NCBI RefSeq assembly: GCF_009674485.1
Contig: NZ_WKJJ01000018.1
Location: forward strand, 1-64,000
Length of the DNA: 64,000 bases
DNA from: Pseudoduganella rivuli
GTDB taxonomy: Bacteria > Pseudomonadota > Gammaproteobacteria > Burkholderiales > Burkholderiaceae_D
Direction of reading: 5' to 3'
This document shows positions 36,721 to 47,776 of this stretch, in pieces. The notes under the pieces were generated by a model, which was not told the origin of the DNA, did no database searches, and saw only the letters and a list, made by a program, of their open reading frames with translations. Made by a program: the position numbers and the translations under genes. The stretch's first letter is position 1; each line of letters begins with the position of its first letter.

Positions 36721-38535
36721 TCACAGGCTCGTGTTCAACCGCGCCAGGGTACTCTTCAATACATCGTTGTGCGGATCCTTGGCGCGCGCTTCGCGCCACA
36801 ATCCTTGCGCACCGGCCTTGTCGCCCTGCGCCCACAGCACTTCGCCCAGGTGCACGGCGATTTCCGGATCGCTGCGCAATGCATACGCGCGGCGCAACAG
36901 GGTTTCCGCTTCCTTCAATTTACCCAGGCGGAAGTTCACCCAGCCCAGGCTGTCCATGATGAACGGGTCGCCCGGCGCCATTTGCATGGCCTTGTCGATC
37001 AGGGCGAACGCTTCATCGAGGCGCTGGTTGCGCTCCGCCAGCGAATAGCCCAGCGCGTTGTAGGCATGGTGGTTGTCCGGCGACATTTCCATCACTTTGC
37101 GCAGGCTGGTCTCCATCAGTTCGACCTTGCCCATTTTTTCCGCCGCCAGCGCGAAGTCATACAGCAAGTCCGGGCTGTTCGGGAAGCGCAGCACGCCGTC
37201 TTCCAGCACCTTGTAGGCTTCCAGGCCCTGGCCGCCATCGCGCAGCAATTGCGCGTCGGTCTGGATGATTTGCGCCTGTTCGGCCGGGTCTTCCGTCTTG
37301 ATTTGCGCCAGCAGCTTGCGGGCGCCTTCCAGGTCGCCCATGCGGGCCGTCAGGTGCGCGCGCTTCAGGCGCACGGTCAGCATCATGCGCGGCTCGCCAT
37401 TGTCCACACGGTCCAGCCAGCCCTGCGCCGCGGCCAGGTCGCCCTTTTCTTCAGCGATTTGCGCCAGGATCAGCAGCGCCTTGGTGGGATCGCGGTCTTC
37501 GCCGCCATCTTTTTCCAGCACGTCGACAAAGCGCTTGAAATAGCCTTCGGCGGCAGCCACGTCGGTCGCCTGCATGGCCATGATGCCCAGCGCATACAGG
37601 GTGGCCGGATTATCCGGTTGCCCTTTCAACAAGGTCAGGAATTCATTGCGCGCCTTGTCATACTGTTTTTGCTCGACCAGCATGCGCGCATAGGCGGCGC
37701 GCACTTCGCGCGATTGCGGATATTTCGCGAGGAAATCCGTCACCAGTTTCGTCACCATCTCCGGATCGGGCGTCACTTGCGCCATGGTCAGCAGCGCCAG
37801 TTCGGAATCCGGTTTGATGTCCAGCGCCCGGCGCGCTTCGGTGGCGGCGCGCAGCGCTTCGTTATTGGCAAAGGCGCCCTGCGCCAGCACCAAGTGGGTT
37901 TCCAGCTGCCCCGCATACGGCGCCAGCACGCGCTCCATCAGCGCAAAAGCGGCGGCCTTGTCTTTCGCGCGCAGCAGGAATTGCTGCATCTGGAACATGG
38001 CCAGGCCCCGCGCGTTGGGCGGGCTTTTCTTCAAGCGCTGCGTGAACGCCTGTTCCGCCTCCGTCAAGTCGTCGCCCAGCACGGCAAAGCCGAGGAAGTA
38101 TTGCGCCGCCTCGTCGGATTCGGGCGCCAGTTCGCGCCACAGGCGGATCGCCGCCATGGCTTCGCCGCCCTGCTTGGCCGTCAGCGCCATTTCCGCGGAA
38201 CGCTGCGCCAGGCGCGGATCGCGGGTCTGCTGCGCCAGCACCATCATGGTCACGTAGGCGCTTTGCCATTGGCCCCGCTTGAAATCCAGCTCCGCCTTGG
38301 TCAGCTTGTAAAACAGGTCCGACGTCAAATCCACACTGGGCAGCGCTTCGTTGGCTTGCACAGCGGCGGCGGCCGCGACGGCCTGCGTGGCCGGCGTATC
38401 TTCCTGCGGGTTGGCGGTGACAGGTGCAGCGGGCTGGGCAACCGGCGCGGGCGCCTCGGCTGGGGCGTGCCAAGGCGCAACAGCGCAGCCGGACAGCGCT
38501 GCCGACAGGGTTACAATGGCGAAAGCGTTTTTCAA
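36721..38535 (-). CDS. TPR-repeat lipoprotein
   Basis: A 604-residue protein with a lipoprotein signal (lipobox LSGC), an Ala/Pro-rich linker, then many helical TPR-like repeats over most of the chain (for example [25 protein letters not shown], and [20 protein letters not shown] near the C-terminus). It is the first gene of the TPR-lolB-ispE operon and divergent from mutM. A scaffold role at the outer membrane is likely; the partner is unknown. Confidence 0.9.
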   Translation of the reverse strand: MKNAFAIVTLSAALSGCAVAPWHAPAEAPAPVAQPAAPVTANPQEDTPATQAVAAAAAVQANEALPSVDLTSDLFYKLTKAELDFKRGQWQSAYVTMMVLAQQTRDPRLAQRSAEMALTAKQGGEAMAAIRLWRELAPESDEAAQYFLGFAVLGDDLTEAEQAFTQRLKKSPPNARGLAMFQMQQFLLRAKDKAAAFALMERVLAPYAGQLETHLVLAQGAFANNEALRAATEARRALDIKPDSELALLTMAQVTPDPEMVTKLVTDFLAKYPQSREVRAAYARMLVEQKQYDKARNEFLTLLKGQPDNPATLYALGIMAMQATDVAAAEGYFKRFVDVLEKDGGEDRDPTKALLILAQIAEEKGDLAAAQGWLDRVDNGEPRMMLTVRLKRAHLTARMGDLEGARKLLAQIKTEDPAEQAQIIQTDAQLLRDGGQGLEAYKVLEDGVLRFPNSPDLLYDFALAAEKMGKVELMETSLRKVMEMSPDNHHAYNALGYSLAERNQRLDEAFALIDKAMQMAPGDPFIMDSLGWVNFRLGKLKEAETLLRRAYALRSDPEIAVHLGEVLWAQGDKAGAQGLWREARAKDPHNDVLKSTLARLNTSL

Positions 38536-38637
38536 AGGGTGATCCTGACTTTTCGGAAACTTATTTCGATTTTACGCCAACCATTCCCCCGCCGTGCGTT
38601 TGCCCGGCCTTACATTTGTAAGGAAATTTGTTTCTCC

Positions 38638-39474
38638 ATGCCTGAATTGCCAGAAGTCGAAGTGACGCGCCGCGGCATCGCCCCCCATATCGAGCGCCGT
38701 ACCGTGCGCGACGTGGTCATGCGCCGCAGCGGCTTGCGCTGGCCATTCCCCGCCGGGCTGGCGAAAGCGCTGGCCGGCCGCACCGTGCTGGACACTGGCC
38801 GGCGCGGCAAATACCTGCTGCTGAACTTTGAGCACGGCACGCTGATCATCCACCTCGGCATGTCCGGCCACCTGCGCGTGCTGCCGCAGGGTATCCCGCC
38901 GGCCAAGCACGACCATTTCGACCTGGTGGTGGAAAGCGCGCAGGACGGCATCCAGGTGCTGCGCCTGACGGACCCGCGCCGTTTCGGCGCCGTACTGTGG
39001 CACAGCCGTGACGACGGCAAACTGGAGGAAAACCTGCTGTTGCGGGGGCTGGGCGTGGAACCGCTTGAAGCGGGGTTCACGGGCAAGCTGCTGTATGACC
39101 AGACGCGCCAGCGCAGCGCCGCCGTCAAGCAAGTGTTGCTGGCGGGCGATATCGTGGTCGGCGTCGGCAATATCTATTGTTCGGAAAGCCTGTTCCGGGC
39201 CGGCATCAATCCGAAAACCCCGGCCCGGCGCATCAGCCTGGCGCGCTATGACAAGCTGGCGCAAGCCATCCGCGACGTGCTGGCCGAAGCCATTGTGCAG
39301 GGCGGCAGCACGCTGCGCGACTTTATCAGCGTGAATGGCCAGTCCGGCTATTTCCAGCAGACATATTTCGTCTATGATCGTACTGGCATCCCCTGCCGCG
39401 TGTGTGGCACGCCGATCCGGCAGATCAAGCAGGGGCAGCGGTCGACGTTTTACTGTGTACAGTGCCAGAAATAA
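38638..39474 (+). CDS. mutM: Formamidopyrimidine-DNA glycosylase (Fpg)
   Basis: A 278-residue Fpg/MutM. The catalytic N-terminus MPELPEVE (Pro2, Glu3), the GRRGKYLL lysine region and the zinc finger CRVCGTP...CVQC are intact. It removes 8-oxoguanine from DNA. The start must be this ATG since Pro2 is the nucleophile; the much longer frame upstream is a shadow across the TPR gene. The AAGGA site is somewhat far (about 13 bp). Confidence 0.97.
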   Translation: MPELPEVEVTRRGIAPHIERRTVRDVVMRRSGLRWPFPAGLAKALAGRTVLDTGRRGKYLLLNFEHGTLIIHLGMSGHLRVLPQGIPPAKHDHFDLVVESAQDGIQVLRLTDPRRFGAVLWHSRDDGKLEENLLLRGLGVEPLEAGFTGKLLYDQTRQRSAAVKQVLLAGDIVVGVGNIYCSESLFRAGINPKTPARRISLARYDKLAQAIRDVLAEAIVQGGSTLRDFISVNGQSGYFQQTYFVYDRTGIPCRVCGTPIRQIKQGQRSTFYCVQCQK

Positions 39475-39489
39475 CCTTGAAAGGTTGAT

Positions 39490-41421
39490 ATGGTTGTGAG
39501 GGACCTGGAACAATACAGCGCATGGCGCCACGGCGTGATTTCCGCCCTGAAGCAATACCAGGCCTGGATTGCCAGCGCCGAACTGGCCGATGCCGCCACC
39601 GAGCAGCGCCTTGCCCGCACTTTGGCGCGGCTGTCCGACGACAAGCTGTCGGTGGCCTTCGTGGCGGAATTCTCGCGCGGTAAATCCGAACTGATCAACG
39701 CCATCTTCTTTGCCGACTACGGCCAGCGCATCCTCCCTTCCGCCGCGGGCCGCACGACGATGTGCCCCACCGAATTGCTGCACGACCCGGCATGGCCGCC
39801 GTGCATCCGCCTGCTGCCGATCGAAACGCGGGCCGACAACCTGTCGACCAGCGATTACCGCGACCAGGCGTCGGCCTGGACCATGCTGCCGCTGGACCTG
39901 GACACGCCGGAATCCATGCACGACGTGTTCCGCCAGGTATGCCTGACGCGCCACGTCAGCGTGGAGGAAGCAAAGCGCTACGGCTTGTATGACGAAAACG
40001 ATCCCGACATGGCCGCCACGCTGGACGACGACGGCCTGGTGGAAATTTCGCTGTGGCGCCATGCCATCATCAACTTCCCTCATCCGTTGCTGAAGCAGGG
40101 CCTGGTCATCCTCGATACGCCGGGCCTGAACGCCATCGGCACGGAACCGGAACTGACGCTGAACCTGATCCCGCACGCGCACGCCGTGCTGTTCATCCTG
40201 GCTGCCGACACGGGCGTCACCAAGAGCGACATCGAAGTGTGGCGCCAGCATATCGGCGGCGGCGCCGGCCGCCTGGTGGTGCTGAACAAGATCGACAGCA
40301 TGTGGGATGAATTGCGCAGCGACGACGAAGTCAATGGCGCCATCAGCCGCCAGCAAGAACATGCGGCGCATATGCTGTCGCTGGAACCGCGGCAAGTGTT
40401 TCCCGTCTCCGCGCAAAAAGCGCTGGTGGCCAAGATCACCAACGATGCGAAATTGCTGGAAAAAAGCCGCCTGGGCGAACTGGAGCGGGCGCTGTTCGAC
40501 GAGCTGATCCCGGCCAAGAAAGACATCGTCCGCAAACAGCTGGCGCAAGACTTGCACACGCTGTCTCAGGCGCAGCAGGCGCTGATCGGTGCGCGCATGC
40601 GGGGCATCGTCGAACAATTGCATGAATTGAAAAGCTTGCGGGGCAAGAACCAGAGCGTCATTGCGCACATGGTCAAGCGGGTGGAAGCGGAAAAGAAGGA
40701 GTTCGACAGCAGCCTGTTCAAGCTGCAAGCCACGCGCGCCGTGTTTACGCGGTTGTCGACGGAACTGTACACGAACATGGGCATGGATATCCTGCGCGAC
40801 CACGTGCACGTGGTGCGCAACGCCATGGCCAGCACCCGCTTCACCCTGGGCATGCGCGAAGCCGTGAAAGCCTTCTTTGCCGGCATCCGCCAGGACTTGC
40901 ACGCGTCGGAACACAAGATCGATGAAATCCGCGACATGATGGACGTCATGTACCGCAAATTCTCGGCCGAACACGGCTTGTCGCTGGCGCCGCCGATGGC
41001 CTTCACGCTGGATAAATACCGCGATGAAATCGCCGACATCGAAGATATCTACGACAAGCAGTTCGGCACCATGACCTTGCTGACCACCAGCCGCGTGGTG
41101 CTGATCGAGCGTTTCTTCGATTCCATCGCGTCCAGCGTCAAGCGCTGCTTCAAGGCCGCCAATGCGGATGCGGAAGCATGGCTGAAAGTCATCATGGCGC
41201 CGCTGGAAGCGCAAATCCGCCAGCACAAGGAACAGTTGAAACACCGCCAGGCCTCGATCCAGCGCATCCATGACGCCACCGACGACCTGGAACAGAAGAT
41301 TGAAGCCTTTGAACAGTCGCAGGCGGAACTGGAACAGCAAAAGGCGCGGCTGACCGAACTTTCAGGTTCTATCAGCATTGCCATCAACGCGGAATTCGTG
41401 GAGATGGAGGCGGCGGCGTAA
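39490..41421 (+). CDS. Bacterial dynamin-like GTPase
   Basis: A 643-residue dynamin-superfamily protein with P-loop AEFSRGKSELINAI (Lys65), DTPGLN at 209-214, NKID at 266-269, and long helical, coiled-coil regions to the C-terminus (roughly 350-640), in particular the last 80 residues. No transmembrane helix is obvious. It lies between mutM (15 bp) and mutY (18 bp) on the same strand, so it is in an operon with two oxidative-DNA-damage glycosylases. Membrane remodelling is expected from the family; why it goes with the glycosylases is unknown. Confidence 0.88.
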   Translation: MVVRDLEQYSAWRHGVISALKQYQAWIASAELADAATEQRLARTLARLSDDKLSVAFVAEFSRGKSELINAIFFADYGQRILPSAAGRTTMCPTELLHDPAWPPCIRLLPIETRADNLSTSDYRDQASAWTMLPLDLDTPESMHDVFRQVCLTRHVSVEEAKRYGLYDENDPDMAATLDDDGLVEISLWRHAIINFPHPLLKQGLVILDTPGLNAIGTEPELTLNLIPHAHAVLFILAADTGVTKSDIEVWRQHIGGGAGRLVVLNKIDSMWDELRSDDEVNGAISRQQEHAAHMLSLEPRQVFPVSAQKALVAKITNDAKLLEKSRLGELERALFDELIPAKKDIVRKQLAQDLHTLSQAQQALIGARMRGIVEQLHELKSLRGKNQSVIAHMVKRVEAEKKEFDSSLFKLQATRAVFTRLSTELYTNMGMDILRDHVHVVRNAMASTRFTLGMREAVKAFFAGIRQDLHASEHKIDEIRDMMDVMYRKFSAEHGLSLAPPMAFTLDKYRDEIADIEDIYDKQFGTMTLLTTSRVVLIERFFDSIASSVKRCFKAANADAEAWLKVIMAPLEAQIRQHKEQLKHRQASIQRIHDATDDLEQKIEAFEQSQAELEQQKARLTELSGSISIAINAEFVEMEAAA

Positions 41422-41439
41422 CAGCGTAAAATAGCGGGC

Positions 41440-42597
41440 ATGAAACGACTGACCCATCCGCTGGCCCCTGCCGGTTCCGGCGACACGGATTATTCCGACC
41501 CCACCTTTTCCGCCACCCTGATCGCATGGCAACAACAACATGGCCGGCACACGCTGCCATGGCAAAACACGCGCAACGCGTATCTGGTCTGGCTGTCGGA
41601 AATCATGTTGCAGCAAACGCAAGTGTCCGCCGTGCTGGGTTATTACGCCCGTTTCCTGGAGCGCTTCCCTACCCTGCAATCGCTGGCCGAAGCCCCGGTG
41701 GAAGACGTGATGGCGCAATGGAGCGGCCTGGGTTACTACACGCGGGCCCGCAACCTGCACAAGTGCGCGCAACAGGTGGTCGCGCAATACGGCGGCGTGT
41801 TCCCGTCCGACCCGGTGCTGCTGGCGGAATTGCCCGGCATCGGCCGCTCGACGGCGGCCGCGATTGCCGCGTTTTCATCGGGCACGCGCGCGGCCATCAT
41901 GGATGGCAACGTCAAGCGCGTGTTTGCCCGCGTGTTCGGCATCGATACCTTCCCCGGCGAGAAAAAAACGGAAGCCGCCATGTGGCGGCGCGCGGAAGCG
42001 CTGTTGCCGGAAGCGGGGATCGAATCCTATACGCAGGGCTTGATGGACATGGGCGCCACCCTGTGCACGCGCTCCAGCCCCGATTGCGGCCGCTGCCCGA
42101 TGCAGCCGCGCTGCGTCGCGCATGCGACGGACCGCGTCAAGGACCTGCCCGTGCGCAAGCCGAAAAAAGCGTCGCCGGAAAAGCATGCGGTGATGCTGGC
42201 CATCGTGCACGGGGGCCAGGTGCTGCTGGAACAGCGCCCGCCCACCGGCATCTGGGGCGGCCTGCTGTCGCTGCCCGAACTCGATGGCCATACGCCGGCC
42301 GAAGACGACGACATTCCGCCGGTCGACGATACGTTGCTGCTGGCTGCCGTGCAGCCGTTTGGCGTGATCGATACGCACGAGCGGCTGCTCAACGTCACGC
42401 ACGTGTTCACGCATTACAAGCTGCACATTGCGCCGTTGCTGGTGACGTTGCGGCAACGGGCTGCATTTGCCGGCGAGGGACGGTATCAGTGGCTCGATGC
42501 GGCCAGGGTGGGAGATGCGGCGCTGCCGGCGCCTGTCAAGAAATTGCTGCTGGACGTGCTGGGCGATGCCGGCGACAGCCAGGGGCGGTTGCTGTAA
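41440..42597 (+). CDS. mutY: A/G-specific adenine DNA glycosylase
   Basis: A 385-residue MutY. It has the HhH-GPD core (SEIMLQQTQV, LPGIGRSTAAAI, AIMDGNVKRV with catalytic Asp), a 4Fe-4S cluster of Cys residues in CTRSSPDCGRCPMQPRC and a C-terminal NUDIX-like 8-oxoG recognition domain. It removes A mispaired with 8-oxoG. Its stop abuts the convergent dgt stop. Confidence 0.96.
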   Translation: MKRLTHPLAPAGSGDTDYSDPTFSATLIAWQQQHGRHTLPWQNTRNAYLVWLSEIMLQQTQVSAVLGYYARFLERFPTLQSLAEAPVEDVMAQWSGLGYYTRARNLHKCAQQVVAQYGGVFPSDPVLLAELPGIGRSTAAAIAAFSSGTRAAIMDGNVKRVFARVFGIDTFPGEKKTEAAMWRRAEALLPEAGIESYTQGLMDMGATLCTRSSPDCGRCPMQPRCVAHATDRVKDLPVRKPKKASPEKHAVMLAIVHGGQVLLEQRPPTGIWGGLLSLPELDGHTPAEDDDIPPVDDTLLLAAVQPFGVIDTHERLLNVTHVFTHYKLHIAPLLVTLRQRAAFAGEGRYQWLDAARVGDAALPAPVKKLLLDVLGDAGDSQGRLL

Positions 42598-43734
42598 TTA
42601 CAGCTCATCCATCGCAAACAGCCGCCGGTATTCCTTGAATGCGTACCGGTCCGTCATGCCTGCAATGTAATCGGCAATCTTGCGCGCCTGGCGGTGCACG
42701 TCGCCGGACGTGTCCAGGTAATCCGGCGGCAGCAGCACGGGATCGTGCACGAACGCTTCATACAATTCGCGGATGATGCGGCTGGCTTTGACCCGCATGC
42801 GGTTGACCTTGTAGTGCGTGTACAGGTTCGCGCGCAGGAAGCGCTTCAGCTCCGTCGCATCCTTGCGCATTTGCGGTGAAAAGCGGATCAGCGGCGGCGC
42901 GGCGCGCACGTCTTCGATGCTTTTCGGCGCCGCCTCGGCCAGCAATTCACGCGACGTCACCAACAAATCGTCGGCCAGCGCCGTGATCACGCGGCGCAGC
43001 GTTTCGTAAATCGCGCGCCGTCCCGCCAGCCCCGGATAACTGCGCTGCACGTCGTGCCAGATGCGGGCAAAGAAATCCACCTGCTCCAGTTGTTCGATCG
43101 TGATCAGGCCGGAACGCAAGCCATCGTCGATATCGTGGCTGTTGTAGGCGATTTCATCGGCCAGGTTGGTCAGCTGCGCTTCCAGCGAAGGTTGCGTGCG
43201 GTCGATGAACCGCTGCGCAACGGGACCCAGCAGCTTCGCATTGTTCAGCGAACAATGCTTCAAGATCCCTTCGCGGGTGGCGAACATCAGGTTCAGGCCA
43301 TCGAAGGCGCCATACATTTCTTCCAGCTCGTCCACCACGCGCAAGCTTTGCAGGTTGTGCTCGAAGCCGCCGTGGTCGTGCATGCACTCGTTCAGCACAT
43401 CCTGGCCCACGTGGCCGAACGGCGTGTGGCCCAGGTCGTGCGCCAGCGCCACGGCTTCCACCAGGTCTTCATTGAGGCGCAGGTTGCGCGCCAGCGAGCG
43501 GCCGATTTGCGCCACTTCCAGGCTGTGCGTCAGGCGGGTGCGGAACAGGTCGCCCTCGTGGTTGAGGAAAACCTGGGTCTTGTATTCGAGGCGGCGGAAC
43601 GCCGTGGAGTGGATGATGCGGTCGCGGTCGCGCTGGAACTGGCTGCGCGACGCGTGCGGAGTTTCATCGAAACGCCGCCCCGCATCCTTGTCCGACTGTA
43701 CGGCATAAGGGGCGAGGTGGGTTTCGTAACTCAT
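42598..43734 (-). CDS. dgt: dGTP triphosphohydrolase-like HD protein
   Basis: A 378-residue deoxyguanosinetriphosphate triphosphohydrolase-like protein (type 2). The HD metal motif is visible ([19 protein letters not shown], then [14 protein letters not shown]). The ATG at 43734 follows AAGGAG. It comes 13 bp after aroKB on the same strand, so the two are co-transcribed. Confidence 0.93.
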   Translation of the reverse strand: MSYETHLAPYAVQSDKDAGRRFDETPHASRSQFQRDRDRIIHSTAFRRLEYKTQVFLNHEGDLFRTRLTHSLEVAQIGRSLARNLRLNEDLVEAVALAHDLGHTPFGHVGQDVLNECMHDHGGFEHNLQSLRVVDELEEMYGAFDGLNLMFATREGILKHCSLNNAKLLGPVAQRFIDRTQPSLEAQLTNLADEIAYNSHDIDDGLRSGLITIEQLEQVDFFARIWHDVQRSYPGLAGRRAIYETLRRVITALADDLLVTSRELLAEAAPKSIEDVRAAPPLIRFSPQMRKDATELKRFLRANLYTHYKVNRMRVKASRIIRELYEAFVHDPVLLPPDYLDTSGDVHRQARKIADYIAGMTDRYAFKEYRRLFAMDEL

Positions 43735-43747
43735 GCTGAACTCCTTG

Positions 43748-45412
43748 TTATTCCTTCGTGCAGGCAGCCAATGTCGCCAGCAGCAGATCCTGCGGCGCAT
43801 TGGTGATCGATGGTTTGCCCAATGGTTTCAACAAAATGAACTTGATGGCGCCGCCTTCGTTTTTCTTGTCGACTTCCATCAGTCCCAGCCAGCGCTGCGC
43901 ACCCAGGTCCGGCGCCACGGTCGGCAAACCGGCCGCTTTCACCAGCTTGCGCACGCGCTCCACGGTGTCCGCATCGATCAAGCCCATGCGGTGCGACAAG
44001 TCCGCCGCCATTACCATGCCGCAGCCGACCGCTTCGCCGTGCAGCCAGGCGCCATAACCGAGGCCCGCTTCGATCGCGTGGCCGAACGTGTGGCCGAAAT
44101 TCAGGATCGCGCGCAGGCCGCCTTCGCGTTCATCCTGGCGCACCACATCGGCCTTGATTTCGCACGAACGGGCAATCGCATAGGCCAGCGACGCCTTGTC
44201 GCGCGCCACCAGCTTTTCAATATTTGCTTCGATCCAGTCAAAGAATTCCGCGTCGATGATGGCGCCATGCTTGATGACTTCCGCCAGGCCGGCCGACAGT
44301 TCGCGGTCCGGCAGCGTTTCCAGGGTCGACGTATCGGCAATCACCACGCGCGGCTGGTAAAACGCGCCGATCATGTTCTTGCCCAGCGGGTGGTTGATGC
44401 CGGTCTTGCCGCCCACCGACGAATCGACTTGCGACAGCAACGTGGTCGGCACCTGGATGAAATCGACGCCGCGCATGTAGCTGGCGGCCGCATAACCGGT
44501 CAGATCGCCGATCACGCCGCCGCCCAGTGCGATCAGCGTGCACTTGCGGTCGGCCTTGTTGGCCAGCAGGCTGTCGAACACCTGCATCAGGCTCGACCAG
44601 TTTTTATGTTCTTCGCCGTCCGGCAGGATAATGTCCAGCACTTGTTTGCCATTGGCTTGCAGCGCGCTTTTCACCTTGTCCAGGTACAGCGGGGCCACCG
44701 TGGTATTGGTGACGATGGCGACTTTGCTGCCAGCGGTGTGGCGCGCCAGCAGCGCGCCATCGTCCAGCAGCGATGGGCCAATGGAAATGGGATAGCTGCG
44801 CTCGCCCAGGTCGACGTTCAGGAGGATGGTGGTTTGGTCAGTCATCGAAGGTTGTGCTTCCGTGAGGCAGTTGGGCGCCGCATCGCAGGCACGGGCATCC
44901 AGCTGGTTCAAAATCATGTGAACCATCGATTGTACGTTAGGTCGGCCGGTATCGACGACCAGGTGCGCCAATTCCTCATATAGCGGCTCGCGCTGCGCCA
45001 TCAATTCTTCCAGCTTTTTGCGGGGATCGGCGGTTTGCAGCAGGGGCCGGTTCTTGTCGTGGGCCGTGCGCTGCAAGATGCTGTTGATGCTCGCGCGCAA
45101 GTAAATCACCGTGCCCCGCTCGCGCAGGTACTGGCGCGATTGCGGATTGAGGATGGCGCCGCCGCCCGTCGCCAGCACGATGCCCGATTGCGCCGACAAT
45201 TCCCGGATCACTTCCGCTTCGCGCCGGCGGAAGCTTTGTTCGCCTTCGATTTCAAAAATCCACGGGATCGACGCGCCCGTGCGGGCTTCGATTTCATGGT
45301 CGGAATCAATGAACTGCATGCCCAGCTTGCGTGCCAGCAGGCGCCCGATGGTGGTCTTTCCTGCCCCCATCAGCCCCACGAGAAAAATGTTACTTCGATA
45401 AGTTTCAGCCAC
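43748..45412 (-). CDS. aroKB: Fused shikimate kinase and 3-dehydroquinate synthase
   Basis: A single frame covers AroK and AroB. From the GTG at 45412 ([21 protein letters not shown], like E. coli AroK) it is 554 residues; a GTG at 45448 would add 12 residues but has no ribosome-binding site. Residues about 1-175 are shikimate kinase (P-loop [17 protein letters not shown]). After a short linker the AroB part starts at Met190 (44845) with the NAD/metal motifs [19 protein letters not shown] and HTFGHAIE. Adjacent aroK-aroB genes are the usual order, so loss of the aroK stop made the fusion. A GGAAG about 13 bp ahead of Met190 may still allow separate AroB translation. Confidence 0.88.
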   Translation of the reverse strand: MAETYRSNIFLVGLMGAGKTTIGRLLARKLGMQFIDSDHEIEARTGASIPWIFEIEGEQSFRRREAEVIRELSAQSGIVLATGGGAILNPQSRQYLRERGTVIYLRASINSILQRTAHDKNRPLLQTADPRKKLEELMAQREPLYEELAHLVVDTGRPNVQSMVHMILNQLDARACDAAPNCLTEAQPSMTDQTTILLNVDLGERSYPISIGPSLLDDGALLARHTAGSKVAIVTNTTVAPLYLDKVKSALQANGKQVLDIILPDGEEHKNWSSLMQVFDSLLANKADRKCTLIALGGGVIGDLTGYAAASYMRGVDFIQVPTTLLSQVDSSVGGKTGINHPLGKNMIGAFYQPRVVIADTSTLETLPDRELSAGLAEVIKHGAIIDAEFFDWIEANIEKLVARDKASLAYAIARSCEIKADVVRQDEREGGLRAILNFGHTFGHAIEAGLGYGAWLHGEAVGCGMVMAADLSHRMGLIDADTVERVRKLVKAAGLPTVAPDLGAQRWLGLMEVDKKNEGGAIKFILLKPLGKPSITNAPQDLLLATLAACTKE

Positions 45413-45496
45413 TTGAACCAACTTTTCTGAAAACACGAACGCCGGCACATGGCCGGCGCGCGCGTAGCGTTTACGTATTCCGTCTTATGGACGTGT

Positions 45497-47755
45497 TTAT
45501 GGACATGTAAACGCTAGTTTAAACGGATACGAAGTCACATTCCCTTTAGGCGTGGTTACCGTCACATTGAATGTGCCTGCAAGCGGGGTCAGACATGGTT
45601 TGGCCTGGGCGCTGCCGATCGAAATCTGGTGATACGAACCTTGCCGTATAGAACTATTGTCTATGCCGGTACCGGTCAGCACATCGCCGGTCGCCGTGTG
45701 CGGGAACACATTCTGCACGGTCGACGGCGACACGCCGATACCCACGGCATTGACGACACTGGTGATTTCCACCTTGGTGCCGGACGGCATCGGATTATTG
45801 TTTTCATCGTTGATTTCCAGCGTGATCACTTTGGATTCCGTGGAAGCCACCGAGCCGAGGTCGGTCGGCGCCCCCGTGAGGCGGAGTGGCGCGGTCGGCG
45901 CGTCAAACCAGTACACATTGGTGGCAAAGCTGCCGGACAGGAATATAGCCGCCTTGGCAAACAGCGTATTGGTGCCGTCCGTCGTGCTGGCGCAAATGGT
46001 GGCCAGGCCGGTGCGGACGGAATCGTTGGAAACGGCGCCGGCGGAACCGGTATTGCATGGCGTCGACGGTACGTTCGGGGATGCCACACGTGGCGCCTGC
46101 GTACGGAAATCGACCGAGCAACCGCCATTGACCGTGTTGCAGGCGCCCTTGCTGGACGTGCCGATCGAACCGAGGTTGGTCTGGAATACCACCGGCAAGC
46201 CATCCGGCACGGGATTGCCCGCCTGGTCCGCTACCAGGATATTCACGTTGGTGGCCGGCGTGACGGGACCGCTGTCATAGCCCCAGCCTTCGACGTTCGG
46301 GCTGACGACCGACAGCGAGAAGGCGCGCTGGACCGGCAGGCCGGTGGTCACCACGATGGAATCGGACGTGGTGGACGCGCCATTGTCCAAGGTCGCCGTG
46401 ATGCGGAACGAGGTTGGCACCGAACCGGAATTGACGGTGGTGATGACGTCGCCGTTGGCATCCGTGCTGTCGCTGAGCTTGTTGATGGTCACGCTGGTCG
46501 ACGTCGTGCTGAACTTGACGTTCTGGCCGGCCAGCGGTTTGCCGAAGGTATCGAACACCTTGAAGGTCAGGGTCGCGGTTTCCGTGCGGCCGATACCGCC
46601 CTGGCCCTTGATGACGATCGAACGGTCCGTCGGCGAAGCGGCGGAGAACTGGATCGACGCGGCTTTCGGTGCGGCGATGACCAGGTTGGCCGTGCTGGCT
46701 TTCGTGATACCGGACGCGGACGCCGTGATCTGGTCGGTATTGCCGCAACCCTGGTCGCGGTACACCACTTGCGCGGTGCCGTTCGACGTCGGCGCCGTGG
46801 CCGCCAGCGTTGCCTTGCCGGCCGTGACGCAATTCGACGCAAATGCGATATTCAATTGCTGTTCCGTGTACTTGGCGCTGCCGGCCAGCACGTCGACCGT
46901 GATGACGGACGAGCCATACGCCGGGATGCTGGCTGGAGACAGGCTCAGCGGACCCAGCACGATGGCGGTGGCGCCCACGCTGAAGTTGGCGGTCGCGTCC
47001 AGCGACGTACCGGCCACCACCACGGCGGCGCTGACGGTGCCGGCGCCCGAAGCGGACAGGCTGGCCGGACGCATGGTGACCTCGGCCACGCCGTTGGCGT
47101 CGGTCAGCGCGGTACCGGCCGAGGGCGAGAACGCCACCAGCTTGTCGTCCGCCGTAAACGACACCAGCGCATTGGCCACCGGCTTGTTGTCTTTATCGCG
47201 CACCGTGGTGCGGGCCGTCAGCGGCGTGGCCGACGACAGCGAATTGCTGGCCGCACCAGCGCTGTTCACCAGCGTCATGGTGGCGGTCGGCACGGTTGGC
47301 GGTACGATACCTACCACCTGGATTTTCTTGGTGGCCGATACCGTTCCCACCGTGGCCGTGACGGTGATCGTGCGCAGCGACGTATCGCCCTTCACGTTGA
47401 GCCGCGCGGTGGCGGTGCCGGTGGCGTCGGTGGTTTTGCTCACCACCACGATGTTGCCGGAATCCGCCTTGAAATCGACAGTCTGGTTTTCCATCACCAG
47501 GTTATTGGCATCCTTGACCAGCGCCGAAAGCGTCACTTCCGTGCCGTCCGCGCCGGACGACGCGATGGTGTCCGCGCTGGAAACCAGCACCACGCTGGTG
47601 ACCTTGGGACCCGTGGTCGTGCCATTGTTGTTGGTGCCCGTGGTGGCGCCAGGGTTGCCGCCGCCGCCGCCGCAGGCGGCCAGCAGCGTGGCGCAGCACA
47701 GCAGCGCCAGCCATTCCCTGAGTGTGCTCATCAAACCAGTTGTCGTTTTATACAT
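45497..47755 (-). CDS. Ig-like-domain surface lipoprotein
   Basis: A 752-residue protein with a lipoprotein signal (lipobox LLAAC, then a Gly/Asn/Thr linker) and at least four tandem Ig-like repeats of the Big_1/invasin-intimin kind (for example AVVKD-type VTLSALVKDANNLVMENQTVDF, and LTFKVFDTFGKPLAGQNVKF). Several cysteine pairs lie in the C-terminal half (NCVTAGK, QGCGNTD, PCNTG). It is inserted between pilQ and aroKB, which are normally neighbours, on the same strand. A surface adhesin or a pilus-secretin partner is possible. The start follows AGAGGA. Confidence 0.85.
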   Translation of the reverse strand: MYKTTTGLMSTLREWLALLCCATLLAACGGGGGNPGATTGTNNNGTTTGPKVTSVVLVSSADTIASSGADGTEVTLSALVKDANNLVMENQTVDFKADSGNIVVVSKTTDATGTATARLNVKGDTSLRTITVTATVGTVSATKKIQVVGIVPPTVPTATMTLVNSAGAASNSLSSATPLTARTTVRDKDNKPVANALVSFTADDKLVAFSPSAGTALTDANGVAEVTMRPASLSASGAGTVSAAVVVAGTSLDATANFSVGATAIVLGPLSLSPASIPAYGSSVITVDVLAGSAKYTEQQLNIAFASNCVTAGKATLAATAPTSNGTAQVVYRDQGCGNTDQITASASGITKASTANLVIAAPKAASIQFSAASPTDRSIVIKGQGGIGRTETATLTFKVFDTFGKPLAGQNVKFSTTSTSVTINKLSDSTDANGDVITTVNSGSVPTSFRITATLDNGASTTSDSIVVTTGLPVQRAFSLSVVSPNVEGWGYDSGPVTPATNVNILVADQAGNPVPDGLPVVFQTNLGSIGTSSKGACNTVNGGCSVDFRTQAPRVASPNVPSTPCNTGSAGAVSNDSVRTGLATICASTTDGTNTLFAKAAIFLSGSFATNVYWFDAPTAPLRLTGAPTDLGSVASTESKVITLEINDENNNPMPSGTKVEITSVVNAVGIGVSPSTVQNVFPHTATGDVLTGTGIDNSSIRQGSYHQISIGSAQAKPCLTPLAGTFNVTVTTPKGNVTSYPFKLAFTCP

Positions 47756-47776
47756 AGAGTTCCTCTCTTGCCTGCA

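Noticed and set aside
36280-38637. Long forward frame that runs into mutM
   Set aside because: It is antisense to lolB and the TPR gene and has shadow composition; MutM must start at 38638 because Pro2 is catalytic.
38572-41340. 922-residue reverse frame over mutM and the dynamin gene
   Set aside because: Shadow composition, no domain; forward genes have intact motifs.
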